Positions 44,420-54,678 of a stretch of DNA of 64,000 bases are shown here, one piece after another. Origin of the DNA: Neoceratodus forsteri (lineage: Eukaryota; Chordata; Ceratodontiformes; Ceratodontidae); contig CM028129.1 in the NCBI GenBank assembly GCA_016271365.2, forward strand, positions 460,736,501 to 460,800,500, in the 5' to 3' direction. Under the pieces are notes generated by a model. That model had not been told where the DNA came from and made no database searches. It saw only the letters and a program-made list of their open reading frames with translations. Both the position numbers and the translations under genes were made by a program. Position 1 is the stretch's first letter. Every line of letters begins with the position of its first letter.

Positions 44420-44975
44420 GTATGACATTCATAAGACACTTTATAGAATTCTATTCACATTTGTACACATTCCAAACAAATCTAAATGTCTTGAAAACTT
44501 TACAAGCTACACAAAAACACCCAGCAGCAAAGTTGTTCATGACAAAAAGACCTTTACAATGAGGGTAGTCACTAAGCTGAACTCTGTATAATTAATCAAA
44601 TTTCCATTTTTTTTACCAAATTTCCTACTTCGGATGGCAAATACTTTAAAAACTGTAAGGAGTTCAGCTTAGTGACTACCCTCATTGTAACAATATTTTT
44701 GTCCTGAACAACTTTTCTGCTTGTTGTTTTTGTATAGCTTGTATAATTTTCAAAATATTTAGATTTGTTTTGCATGTGTGCAGATGCACTTACAAACAGC
44801 AGATGTTGCTTATCTCTGTGTGAAAACTCTAGTAGACATGCCAAACAAATGTAAATATCTTGAAAACCATACAAGTTACACATACATAACTAGTGTCACA
44901 ATTGTTCACAACAAAATGACCTTTACAATGAGGGTAGTCACCAAGCTGAACTCTGTATAGTTTTTAAAATATAAC
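44420..44975. repeat. Three units in + - + orientation
   Basis: A unit of about 130 bp occurs at 44465-44590 (+), 44650-44790 (-) and 44830-44965 (+), sharing CTTGAAAACTTTACAAGC-like and GAGGGTAGTCACTAAGCTG blocks. R1 copy A has the same arrangement near 5850-6370. All three copies in R1-B are open in the corresponding frame (ending TMRVVTKLNS), but copy A is not, so coding is doubtful. Confidence 0.75.
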
Positions 44976-45264
44976 CATCTCTGCTGTTGTGAACTGATTC
45001 TAAATCAGTGCTTGTTACTGAATCTATGGTCTTGGCTATGGTACTATCACAAGAGACAGGATGCACTGTATATAAAATATAGGCAATAAACCTTGCTGAG
45101 ATGAAGATCCCAAGGGGTTGTAAAACTACCATAAAGCTAGGAGGCTAATTTAGGAAAAATTCCTAATAGCAGACAGAGGAAAGGACACACTAGGACTTCA
45201 CACACAAATCAAAACACTCTGCACAACATATGTTTTTACAAATTCTGGGTGTACTACTCCTTAA

Positions 45265-46080
45265 AGATTCAATCTAAATAAGCAATAGTGGGCATGGACA
45301 GCAAGGAGAATGGAATTGGGATCAGTCATGGTGGTCAGAAAGTGTTAATGCGGTGGATGAAATTCGATGGAGCTGGGAAGAAAAAGAAAAAAGTGGGTGG
45401 AGGAAACACAGGCATATTTGTTCTCAATGCATTGGAATGATCAAGGCAGAGAAGAGAGGTCAGAATCTCTCTAGATATACTATATACCATGGGATATGGA
45501 TAGAGCTGGGAGAAAAAAAAAAGAAGTCTAAGCCTGCAGAAAGCAAATAGAGTCATGTGTTTTGGCCTAGTTTTACTGTTTGTCTTTGAGCTTAGGGTAC
45601 TGAGTAGGCCTATAATTAAAAAAAATGAAGGTATCAGTGCAGTCTTTCTGAGCAGGGGTGGTGGCAGGCTGAGTGCCCCAGGAGGGATGGAACATTTTTA
45701 GTACTGGCAGCTAACTGAGTGTATAGCAGGTTAACTAAATGAATAACTGACAGGACCAAAAACAAAATAAAACAGGAGTATACTGGTGATTAGTGCTGCT
45801 GTACTAGTATCCCCAGAATGGAGCAAGAGACAGAAGTTGAAGTGATGTGCTGACATTACTTGTGTTTAACTGTTTAAATGCAGAGTTTGTGGACCAGTGG
45901 GCACCGATGGGGAGAGTGGAGTGGGAGTGTAGCCTGGTGAGCTATGAAAGCTAGTTTCTGTAGTGGCAAGATTGTGCTGTTAGGAAAATGGCTGTGGGAC
46001 AGCTGCAGTGAAGCAGGTGTCTTTTGGGAGGAGTGAGAAGTCAGGGGCATATTGTAAATCTGGAGTCCAAGGTAACAGTG
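45265..46080. other. No recognised gene
   Basis: Purine-rich DNA. A minus-strand stretch near 45540-45800 faintly resembles an L2-type RT entrance, but with many stops. The 45874-46194 minus frame has no recognised motif. Confidence 0.35.
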
Positions 46081-46300
46081 AAAGTATTTTGTGAGAGACA
46101 GTTTTAGTACAGTACCTAAAATAAGGTGTATTAGAAAACGGGTGGTGAGAATCCTAGTTCCTGCCCTGGCACAATGGTAGTTTTTTAAATTCAATGCTAT
46201 TGTACCTTATTTCACGTACTGTACTAAAACTACCTCTCGCAAAATATTCTGCTTTACGTTCCCTGGCATGGAATTCAAAAATGACCATTGTGCCAGGGTC
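46080..46300. repeat. Interleaved inverted repeats
   Basis: Arm A (46087-46130, TTTTAGTACAGTAC) pairs with 46207-46252, and arm B (46163-46196, CCCTGGCACAATGGT) pairs with 46268-46301. The order is A-B-A'-B'. 46163-46301 alone looks like a MITE with CCCTGGCACAATGGT ends. Confidence 0.7.
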
Positions 46301-46301
46301 T

Positions 46302-48251
46302 GTACATCTCGCTAAGCAAGTGAAAAAAATAGCAGCTTGTTGAAAATGAACTTTCTATGGGCTTGATTTTACAAGGGGGCAATAAGGCAGTCAGAGTCTG
46401 GGACTCATTATTTCCCGATCTCTGTTGCCTGATACCGAACTGGCTACTTGGGGAAGTTGGCTAATCAAAATCTAGGATTCTCTTTGCCCATTTTCTAAAT
46501 CAGTGTACATATACTGTATGTTCTTATGTTTACTGTTTAAGATCTTTATTTTATGTGTTTTACTGCTGATGCTGTTTAACTTTGTTTACCTTGGAAAACA
46601 TCCTGTAAATAACAGCGACTATTTATTAAGATAAAAGTGACTAGTGGTACGTTGTGAAAAGGACATTTTGTAGGTCACTGAGGTATCCATCTCATTGAAG
46701 TGACTTGCTGACATAGCTAAGCAGATCTAAGTAATCCTTCCTTGTACTGGGGAAGCAATAAGATAAGAAGTGGGAAACGAGACTGCACTCCATCCCTGGT
46801 TTGAGCAGTCAGCCTTTTTTGATCCAGGCTCACAGGTCCAGATGTCTGGAATGTGTAGCTATGCAGAGGGTTGAGTCTGGGTTCAGGACAGAGAAAAGTG
46901 CATACTAGGGTGGAGGCATGGGTCAAATTGGTGTGACGGGGTTGCTGGTGAGGTTATGGATGCATGGTCTGTGCTTCAGGTAGCAGTGGTGGGATCTGTC
47001 TGAAGCACACAGGTACCAGCTGGCAGCAGATGTGCACACGATGGTTGCTTGATGGGGGCTTGTGTAAAGTATCCAGTCATCTAAAGGAAATCCTCAGGGA
47101 TAACTCAAAATACTTAACAAGTGCTGGTGCACAATGTTGGCTAACTCAGTTTTGCAGATTACCATAATTCACAAAGTTGCCACAGTTCATGAAGTTAATC
47201 TGCCCTGTGAAGTTCGAATTTGCAGTATAGGGCTAACTTCGCGAATGGTGAATTTGGTAACTTCACTGGTGAAGTTGGGTGAAGTTGTGCCCACAGGCAA
47301 AGTTTGCAGTGTACCATGGGATTGGGATTGGAGGTCATGAGGTACTGACATGAGCTGTATGCCATGCTTTCTGTACAGTCATATGAAGAGAGTCGAACAG
47401 AAGTCTGCGACTGCTTGTGTGAGCAAAAAACCTTTACATCTACTTTGAAAGTGGAGCATTTTGAACCAAATCACTCACAAAAAATATCTAGAGTGCCTTG
47501 TGTGGATAGATTACTGTTGTTTGTTCATAATTTTGCAGATGTATTTAGTTGAAAGTAATGGTTTTGTTACATCTAGTGAAGCAGCCCTGTGTAGGGGAGG
47601 GTATGTTTTTTTCAGTTAGCAAACAAGGCAGTCCTATGTGCACTAGTCTGATTTGTTTTCCTCAGGCTTTCTTAAAAATTATTTGTCCATGATTTGTCAG
47701 TTTATTTCTGTTGTACAGTTTTATATGGTTAAGTGAATTATTTGTTTCTGTATTGATTGTGATTATTTTGTTTAGTTCTTGAAGTGATGATATTACTTAT
47801 AATAACTTGGTTTGAATTGTTTTGAATTACCCGTCATGTGTGCCTTGTTAATCCCTGTCGTGTGAAAAAAAAAACAGAAAAACATTTTTTGGCATGGTTT
47901 TACTGTAGCTGCTGTTATGTCATTAAACTGTTCTATTCAGATTCAGATCACACTGCAGATTTCTCTGGTGAGGCGTTGTCTGCTGCTGCTGGTATTTCAT
48001 TTTACTGCAGTGTTTATTTTTTCCTTGCAATATTAAGAAATCTAAATATATAAAATGATTAGAGTCACTTGAGTAAAGAGAGAGGTACTAGTGAGATGGT
48101 CAAGAAGTGCATAGATTCTGTGGGGCAAAATGTTGTTGCACCTAAAAAAATACCTCTGAAGCAGTTTCATCCATGGGCTCCAGGGCCAGTAGTAACTGCA
48201 AAGGAGTAGCTGATGGAAGTGGTGATGGCATTAGTGTTGCTACAATACTGG
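46302..48251. other. No recognised gene
   Basis: AT-rich. A GAAGTT/AACTTC-rich patch at 47170-47290 has several short inverted repeats. A 38-residue plus-strand frame begins at 48096 without a known motif. Nothing else supportable. Confidence 0.4.
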
Positions 48252-48252
48252 T

Positions 48253-48467
48253 TTAAAAGTACCCATAGCATGAAAAGCAAGCATCAAACTTGTATAATTT
48301 GTGAGTGATCACTGAGGAAGCCTGGCAGCATGCCAGGGGAAACTTTCATTTTTTTTATGTGGCCAGTAGGCTACCGCATGTTTGTTTTATTTCACTGTAA
48401 ACATTAAATTTGGATTCCCACGTTATGTGAGTTTGATGATTGCTTTTAATGCTATGGGTGCTTTTAA
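48253..48467 (+). mobile_element. TTAA-flanked inverted-repeat element with ribozyme-like core
   Basis: 38-bp inverted repeats (48252-48289 and 48431-48468). Read inward from TTAA at 48253-48256 and 48464-48467 they are AAGTACCCATAGCATGAAAA and AAGCACCCATAGCATTAAAA. TTAA flanks suggest piggyBac-type insertion. The interior holds a hammerhead-like core followed by an ACATTAAATTTGGATTCC block similar to the Penelope-like tails. Confidence 0.65.
48312..48355 (+). ncRNA. Hammerhead-like ribozyme core
   Basis: CTGAGGA (48312-48318), stem II CCTGGC/GCCAGG with an AGCAT loop, then GAAAC (48339-48343). The three core boxes are intact apart from one extra purine before stem II and one unpaired G after it. 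Stem III is T-rich and unclear; stem I is not confirmed. Confidence 0.5.
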
Positions 48468-48866
48468 ATGAGTGTTGTAGTGACTTGCTTTAAATTAAAC
48501 GGCACCGTAACCATGATTCCTGATGCTCTAGTTCCACAGAGGCCTAACATTAGTGTTGCCAGATTATTCTCTGCTTCATCTGTGTCATCCATGCTGGTAG
48601 GTGCTGAGGGAGACAATAGCAAGAGGATCTGTCTAAGAGGTAGCAAATTCTCTGGCTCAGGAACAGTGATTAAGGAGGAGGTTGCTGGTGTTCCTGTGAG
48701 TGCTGATGGTGGTGGCACTGTACCTGATCTGGATGATAGGTTCCCAGTCTCAAATGAGAATGCTGAGCTTGCTGGAAAGATATATCAGGTCAGTGAAATG
48801 ATTTTGCCTTCTGTAGGGGCTATAGAGGTAACAGATAACTGGTTTATACTTATGTGTGGAATGTAA
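48468..48866 (+). CDS. Uncharacterised 132-residue frame
   Basis: Plus-strand frame directly after the inverted-repeat element. Acidic and serine/valine-rich (SVARLFSASSVSSMLVGAEG, then VPVSADGGGTVPDLDDRF). I recognise no family. It could be a fragment of a transposon protein or chance. No homologous context in the window. Confidence 0.25.
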   Translation: MSVVVTCFKLNGTVTMIPDALVPQRPNISVARLFSASSVSSMLVGAEGDNSKRICLRGSKFSGSGTVIKEEVAGVPVSADGGGTVPDLDDRFPVSNENAELAGKIYQVSEMILPSVGAIEVTDNWFILMCGM

Positions 48867-49985
48867 TTGTATGTCTCTATGTTTTGCACAAAAATTAATA
48901 AACTTTAAGTCATAAAACAGAAAACACCCCAAATCACTACTCTCTTTTGAGCAGCATCTATGAATCCCCCCTCAAAAAAATGTTACATCACCGACTATGC
49001 TGCCATGCCAACTCTAGCTGTTTGGTAGCTCGGCACCCAGGAAGATCCAGCCTACACTGCATAGCATGTTTTTTGAGCTTCATGCCAAATACCCACATAT
49101 CATGGTATTGCACTTGAAGTGAATGCAGCAACCTCTGAAATGCTGGCAGATGATCTATTGCCATTCTTTTTTGTGGAGATAGCTTTTTAGAAGATTGATG
49201 GTGCTTGCCTGTCCCAAATTGTAGATTCCCTCACAAACATACTTCTTCACCTGTACCATTCTTGAACTTTATGGGACTGTGCCACGCATGGTAATCCATG
49301 CTCACTTGCATTCTGCATCCCCATACATATATCTCAATATGGATATGTGGACCAGTAGCAAAACAGCTGGTAGCTCCTATCTGTGAATTTCAACATACTG
49401 AGCAAAGGTAACTGGGGTAGTATCTACTTCCTTTTCCTTTGCAATGCTCTTTAACCTACTACTTTACTCTGGGTAAAACTTCTGGTACTTAGTGCAGGAC
49501 ATTAATCAATTGGGTATCACTAAACTAGTTAGTAATATTCACAAGCACTCAGACTCAGACAACTCTTTGTCTTGATATTCATTATGCATATTTTAATTCA
49601 CAATTTGCTATATGCATTCTTTTGAAAAAATATTCTTTCTGTTGCACTCAGGATTCAGGACACATTTTTTATAATGGACATATAATTCTTATTGTTTCTT
49701 TTTTTAACAACTTCTTTTCAAAAAGAATTACTAGAGTCAGTAAAGACAACCAAAGTGAATTATGTCCAGTTAAGGCTCTGTTTTACTTGTGATACGCTTT
49801 AAATAAAGAAAAAAGTACTTATCGTGGAACTCTGGAGCAAAGTTTGTTCTTCGCTTAATTGCTTATTCCTTTCATGTGCTGCCGGTCGATTATCCCAGTT
49901 TCTTTGCTCTGACCACGCCAAAATTTAGGGAATTAAACCTCTCTCTGGCTGGTCTTCTTACACCCAACTAATGCTGGATTACTTA
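48867..49985. other. No recognised gene
   Basis: AT-rich sequence without supportable features. Confidence 0.4.
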
Positions 49986-50165
49986 TTATGACCCACATAT
50001 AAGCACCAAACTTAAACTCACACGCTGAAAAATTCATTGTAAGGAATCACCACCATTCTGCCATTCCCATGGCTTTCTCTCTGTCTCCACCTTTCTTCCA
50101 GGTGCTCACAGTGTGACGTACAGTTGATGTTTCGAAGGGATGCCCCTCCTTCCTCAGAGCTGAAT
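49986..50165 (-). mobile_element. Repeat with hammerhead-like core (third copy)
   Basis: Minus-strand non-coding repeat containing the ribozyme-like core at 50119-50157. It lacks the TTTAATAAA block seen in the 5 kb and 59.8 kb copies, so its family may differ. Confidence 0.4.
50119..50157 (-). ncRNA. Hammerhead-like ribozyme core
   Basis: Minus strand: CTGAGGA (50151-50157), stem II GGAGGG/CCCTTC with a GCAT loop, GAAAC (50129-50133), then CA-TCAAC-TG as a 2-bp stem III with 5-nt loop and TA as candidate cleavage position. This is the best-preserved of the four cores. The very short stem III is what Penelope-like hammerheads show. Stem I pairing is weak by eye. Confidence 0.55.
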
Positions 50166-50834
50166 ACTTCCCTTGATTGGTTCTATCTCTTATATGCTAT
50201 GTTTTGACCTTCATCATTTTTATTGACCTCCTTATTTTCAAACCATTATCCGTGTTCATAACCCAAATACCTTTCATTGCTTGTTGCTCTTTGTTATTTC
50301 AAACTTGCTTCTCTTAATGAAACTTGTTTGTTCTTTTATATATGTTAATTTAACTTCTGCAAAGCTAATATCCTTCTATATAATGGCTTAAATGACCTCT
50401 TGCAGCTTTATTAACCTCTTTCTTATTTTAACATATCATTTGAACTTCTATAGATCTATTGATCTCTTTATGTTTAATTTACCATATTGTTCATTAGATC
50501 TCATTTCAATGCATGACCTATTGCAACTTTGTTGACCTTCTTTTAAATTATCTTTATTTTTAGTTACCACCTCTCCTAGCCTTCTCCACCTTCTCTATCC
50601 TAAAAAATCTCAAAGTTGGTAATTGAGGTGGAGCTTCTAAAAATGATGTGCAATTGATAGTTCCTATCTGTGCACTGCAGCACATTGGGCATAGGTACCT
50701 TGGGTAGTATTTGACTTTGGCTAGGGGGAAAATTGTACTAAGCCAAATTGCAGTGGTAGCAACACTCCAGGTATTTGTCAGCATGCTATGCTGGCAATGA
50801 AGAGCGTAACTAGATCATACATAGGTCAAAAAGC
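50166..50834. other. AT-rich spacer
   Basis: AT-rich DNA with degenerate TTAACCTC/TTGACCTC-type repeats (50200-50540). No gene. Confidence 0.4.
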
Positions 50835-50837
50835 ATT

Positions 50838-51311
50838 GTTCTTGCTGCTGTTTGGGGAGTGAACTGCATCTGTGGTGGGGGAGAGAGACACACATCTGCG
50901 GCATGGAGAAGAGATGACCGCATGCTGTATTTGTGGCAGGAGGGAACTGGCACCATATCTACAGAAGGGGAGGCAAAAGTTGGTGGCTTTAGCTGTGATA
51001 GCTGGGGCTCCTGCTGGAGCCAATCAAGACTGCACTAGGAGGTACAAATTTTAAAGAGTTTGTGGCTAGACTATATAAGTAGGCCTGGCCCAACCACGCA
51101 ATTCATCTTGCTGCTGTTCAGGGACTGAACTGCATCCATGACAGGGGAGAGAGAGCTGCATCCATGGCACACAGAAGGGAGGACCAGATGCCACATTAGT
51201 GGCAGGGGAGGTGAAAGTTGGTGGCTATAGCCACAATAGCTGGGGCTCCCACTGGAGCCAATCAAGAATGTGCTAGGAGGTGCTAATTTTAAAGAGCTGG
51301 TAGCTGGGCTA
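50838..51311 (+). repeat. Two tandem ~265-bp units, CR1 VI 5' region
   Basis: Units start at about 50838 and 51102 and share CTTGCTGCTGTT, GGGGAG(A)GAGAG, GTTGGTGGCT, AGCTGGGGCTCC and GGAGCCAATCAAGA blocks. Located upstream of ORF1, as expected for a repeated LINE 5' UTR. Confidence 0.8.
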
Positions 51312-51533
51312 CAATTTCTCCCACCCACCCACCCTGCACCACCTCCATTCTGAAAAGGACAAGTTTGACACATACAGAGGAGGACTCACAAACCAAGTGA
51401 GGGTAGGAGAGGTGTGCATCAAAAAAGGAGTGGCCACAAAGAGAACTCTGGGAAGGGTCTGTGACTGGGACTGCAATGGTCAAGAGAACACTTGCACCAA
51501 ACTGAGGTACTGTGTTACTGATTCATTAACAAA

Positions 51534-51895
51534 GGTACTGTGGCAGATACAGGGTGCTGAAGCTGATGCCATATAGCTCTGCCTTCCAGTTAATAGCCAT
51601 ATAGTGCAAGTAAGAGAAGGATTGTATTGTTTGAGGCATGCTACTAAATGCTGAAAAATGTTTAGTTCTCACTAGCTTTAATTGTGGAAAGGAGGGGTGT
51701 GACTTATTGCATTTTTAACAAGGGTACTGAGGAAATTACAGGACATTGAAACTGTGCTTTCCAGTTAATAGCCTTATAGTGCAAATGAGGGAAGGATTGT
51801 ATTGTTTTGTATTGTATTGCTTTGGAGCACACTACTGTAGGGCTTAACATTTTTAATTAGTTTTCATTAGCTTCAATTGTGAAAAGGAGAGGTAG
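51534..51895 (+). repeat. Two tandem ~189-bp units, CR1 VI 5' region
   Basis: Units start at about 51534 and 51723 (GGTACTG). They share TTCCAGTTAATAGCC, TATAGTGCAA and GAAGGATTGTATTG. Distinct from the 265-bp units just upstream. Confidence 0.8.
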
Positions 51896-52185
51896 GAGTT
51901 AGAAGGAGGCTGCTCAGTAGTTGATTACAACTTCTTTTTGTGTGTGAACAAGAGGGATAGGAACTTAAAAGTGAGCTGCTCAATCTGTCTAAAGTGTATG
52001 ACACAGGGGGTAAGGAAAATTGAGAAAAGGAGAAGAATGTTTTGCAATAATAGAGGGGAAGGGGAGACTTGGGGGACTGTTGTGTATCCTTTATCTGGAT
52101 GGGTGGGAGTGTTGCTGGTGGGTGATGAGAGAAATAGGTAGGGTGGTAGGCTGCAACAACTGTGGTGTGTCTATCTTTCTAAAAA

Positions 52186-53440
52186 ATGCATGGAGAATGG
52201 GGGATTTTAGTGTGCAACCAAATAGGGAAACTTAAAAAGAAGATCAAGGGTCTGCAGGAGGAGGAGCTAAGACTGGTAAGGCAGGCCGTAGGAGGTTATG
52301 GCCCAACAGCAGAGAGAGGGAGAAGGGGAGATGAGGAGGGAGGTCAGTTTGGGTCAACGGGGGAAGGAGAGGGCCAGAAGAGGGGAAGCAGTGACAGGGG
52401 GACCCAGGCCAAGGGGCGTGGCATCAGGAGAACCCAGGTCAAAGGAAAGAAGGAAAGAAGAAAACAGGAAGGGAGAAAAAGGAACTGGTGAGGGGAGGAG
52501 GAGAAGTGGCAACAGTCTTGGAGTCAAAAAGGAGGGAATGGGCTAGTATGAGGAAGCAGGCATAGGAGAAGGGTCTTCAGAAAATTGTTTTGCAGTACTA
52601 GAGGGAAAGGAGAAGGAGGGAGGTGATGAGCTTGGAGGAGTAACTGATAGAAGTCCAGATGAAACTAGAGAGGGGGGATGTTCAGCTGGGGGAATTACAA
52701 CAGGGGCGGAAGGGGGAACTACTGTGCAGGAGGAAAAGGAGGAGCTGGGAGTGAAAGATGGGGAGGAAGGGAAGCAAGCAGTTGGTAAAAGGGGTAGAAT
52801 CTTAGTGCTGGGGGACTCAATAGTAAGGGGAGTCAAGTGGGGTAGCAAGGGGGAGAGGCATAGTTGCATTTGGGTGGAGGCCATGCCAGGAATGACAGCG
52901 GAAGGGGTGGGACAATCTGTTCTGAAATATGCTAGAAGGGTAGGGAGAAGCCTCATTTAATTCTACATTTGGAGACAAACGACCTGGCTGACAGGATAGT
53001 AGATACAGTCCAAAAGAGGTTTGAGGAACTAGGACAATTATGTGAGGGGGCAGGAAGGTAAATAACATTCTCAAAGATACTTCCAGTGCCCAGGGTGAGC
53101 ACAGCAAGAAAGCTAAGAATAGAGGAATTTAACGAATGGCTAAGAACCTGGTGTCATGCTAAAGGGTATGGGCTGGTGGGGGGGAGGGACCTGGGAGGAC
53201 AGTAGTCTCTTCGCCAAGGATAGACTACACTTGAGTGAGGAGGGAAAGAAAGTGTTGAAATAGAGGATAGAGGAATACACAGAGGAAGATGGGAATTTAA
53301 ACTAGAAGTGGGGGTGGCAAGTGGGCAGGAGACATGCAGAGACCACAGATTGGAAAGCCATATGAGCTTAGCCCTCATACAGTGACAAGGGATGAAGGGC
53401 AAGCACTAGTGGCATTGCTAGTAAAGGAGGTCAGGAGAGG
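52186..53440 (+). pseudogene. CR1 VI ORF1 with esterase motifs
   Basis: 52186-52491 is a basic start with a helical IGKLKKKIKGLQEEELRLV stretch. 52724-52960 has GRILVLGDSIVRGVKW, the GDSL serine block at residues 30-32, and MPGMTAEGV. Next the strand reads LETNDLADRIVDTVQKRF, the GTND block with G lost. Near 53.16 kb comes YGLVGGRDLG, a late block. Frames change between parts. Confidence 0.75.
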
Positions 53441-53458
53441 AGGGGGAAGGGTTGGAAG

Positions 53459-54386
53459 GTGGTCACCCTAAATGCTAGGAGCTTTGGGAAGAAAACTGTG
53501 GAGCTACAGACTCTCATGGCAGAGGGGGAGGTGGACATGGTGGCCATCACCGAAACATGGGCCAGCCAATACAATGACTGGGACCTGTCAGTACCAGGGT
53601 ACAGGATATTCCATAGGGAGAGAGTGAATGGGAAAGGGGGTGGCACTATATGTGAGGGAAGGACTGATGTGTGTAGGGGAGGAAGGGGACGAGGGTAGTA
53701 CGAAGTCACAATGGATGGAAATCCAGGATTCAAAGAATAGGACTTGCAGGATGGGAGTGGTGTACAGGCTGCCCTCTCAGACAGAGGAGTTAGACAGAGA
53801 AATAGCGAGAAAGATCAGGAAGACCTGCAAGAAGGGTAGTGTGGTGATCATGGGGGACTTCAACTTGCCAGGAGTGGATTGGAGTACCCCAACAACCAAG
53901 AATAGAAGGGAGTAAGTACTGCTATATGCCTTCCAGGACAGCTTCCTGATGCAAATGGTCTGCAGACCAACCAGGTTAGGAAATATCCTTGACCTCATGC
54001 TGGCAAATGGGGAGTCTGTGAGGGAACTGTGGGTTGAAGAACCGCTGGCAGGGAGTGACCACCACTCAGTATGGTTGACTTTGGATATGGGTAAGGAAAG
54101 AGTGGAAACTGGCACAAGGGTGCTGGGTTTCAGGAGGATGGGGGAAGTAGTAAAAGGGTACCAGGCCAGAATTCAGCCTAGTATGGGCACTAACCAGAGG
54201 TGGAAGCTCATAAAGCTGGGGATAGTGGAGGCAGCCAGAGCCTGCAGCAAGGCCCAGTGTAAGAAGGCTAGGGCAAGAAAACCTAGCTGGGTGAGCAGGG
54301 AGGTCATGGAAAAAGTAAGGAAGAAAAGAGCTGCCTTTAGGAGGTACAAAAAACAAGGTGGGGGGAGGACAGGGCAGAGTACCTGA
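53459..54386 (+). pseudogene. APE endonuclease of CR1 VI
   Basis: 53459-53698 has VTLNARSFGKKTVELQ and MVAITETWASQYNDWD. 53628-53915 has GVVYRLPSQTEELD and VVIMGDFNLPGVDW. 53949-54386 has NILDLMLANGESV and LAGSDHHSVWLTL. All catalytic blocks (TETW, GDFN, SDHH) are kept. Two frame changes split it. The C-terminal part is a basic linker to the RT. Confidence 0.85.
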
Positions 54387-54678
54387 AGGAATCAAAGGAG
54401 GTGACAAGGGCAGTAAGGGAAGCCAAGGTGCCTAAAGAGCTCAGGCTGGCACAGGGCATTAAGAAGGGGGAGAACAACTTCTTCAAGTACATCAGGGAGA
54501 AAAGGATCTGTAAGGACCATATAGTAAGGATTAGGAAGGAGAGGGTGGGTGGAAGCAGAGGATGATAAGGCAGAAGAACTAAATGATTACTTCTGCTTGG
54601 TATTTACTAAGGACAAGGAGAAGTGGGGTGTTACCCCAGGGGGATGGGATGGCAGGAACAGAGGGGGAGGGGTGATGG

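Larger units (their letters stand above)
41757..45264 (-). mobile_element. R1 repeat, copy B
   Basis: Outer parts are the inverted counterpart of copy A: 44380-45264 matches 5557-6470, and 41825-42690 matches 7330-7988 plus 9020-9230. It has no hAT insertion, so it shows the empty site. The core (42.7-44.3 kb) differs from copy A: it has other hairpins and a plus-oriented segment (43262-43450) resembling 7305-7460. So copy B is itself partly palindromic. Noncoding. Confidence 0.7.

Noticed and set aside
45540..45800. Possible L2-type RT entrance on the minus strand
   Set aside because: Only a faint likeness with many stops; not enough to call.
52298..53107. Minus-strand frames opposite CR1 VI ORF1 (up to 137 residues)
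   Set aside because: Antisense shadows of purine-rich coding sequence (P/S-rich), without motifs.
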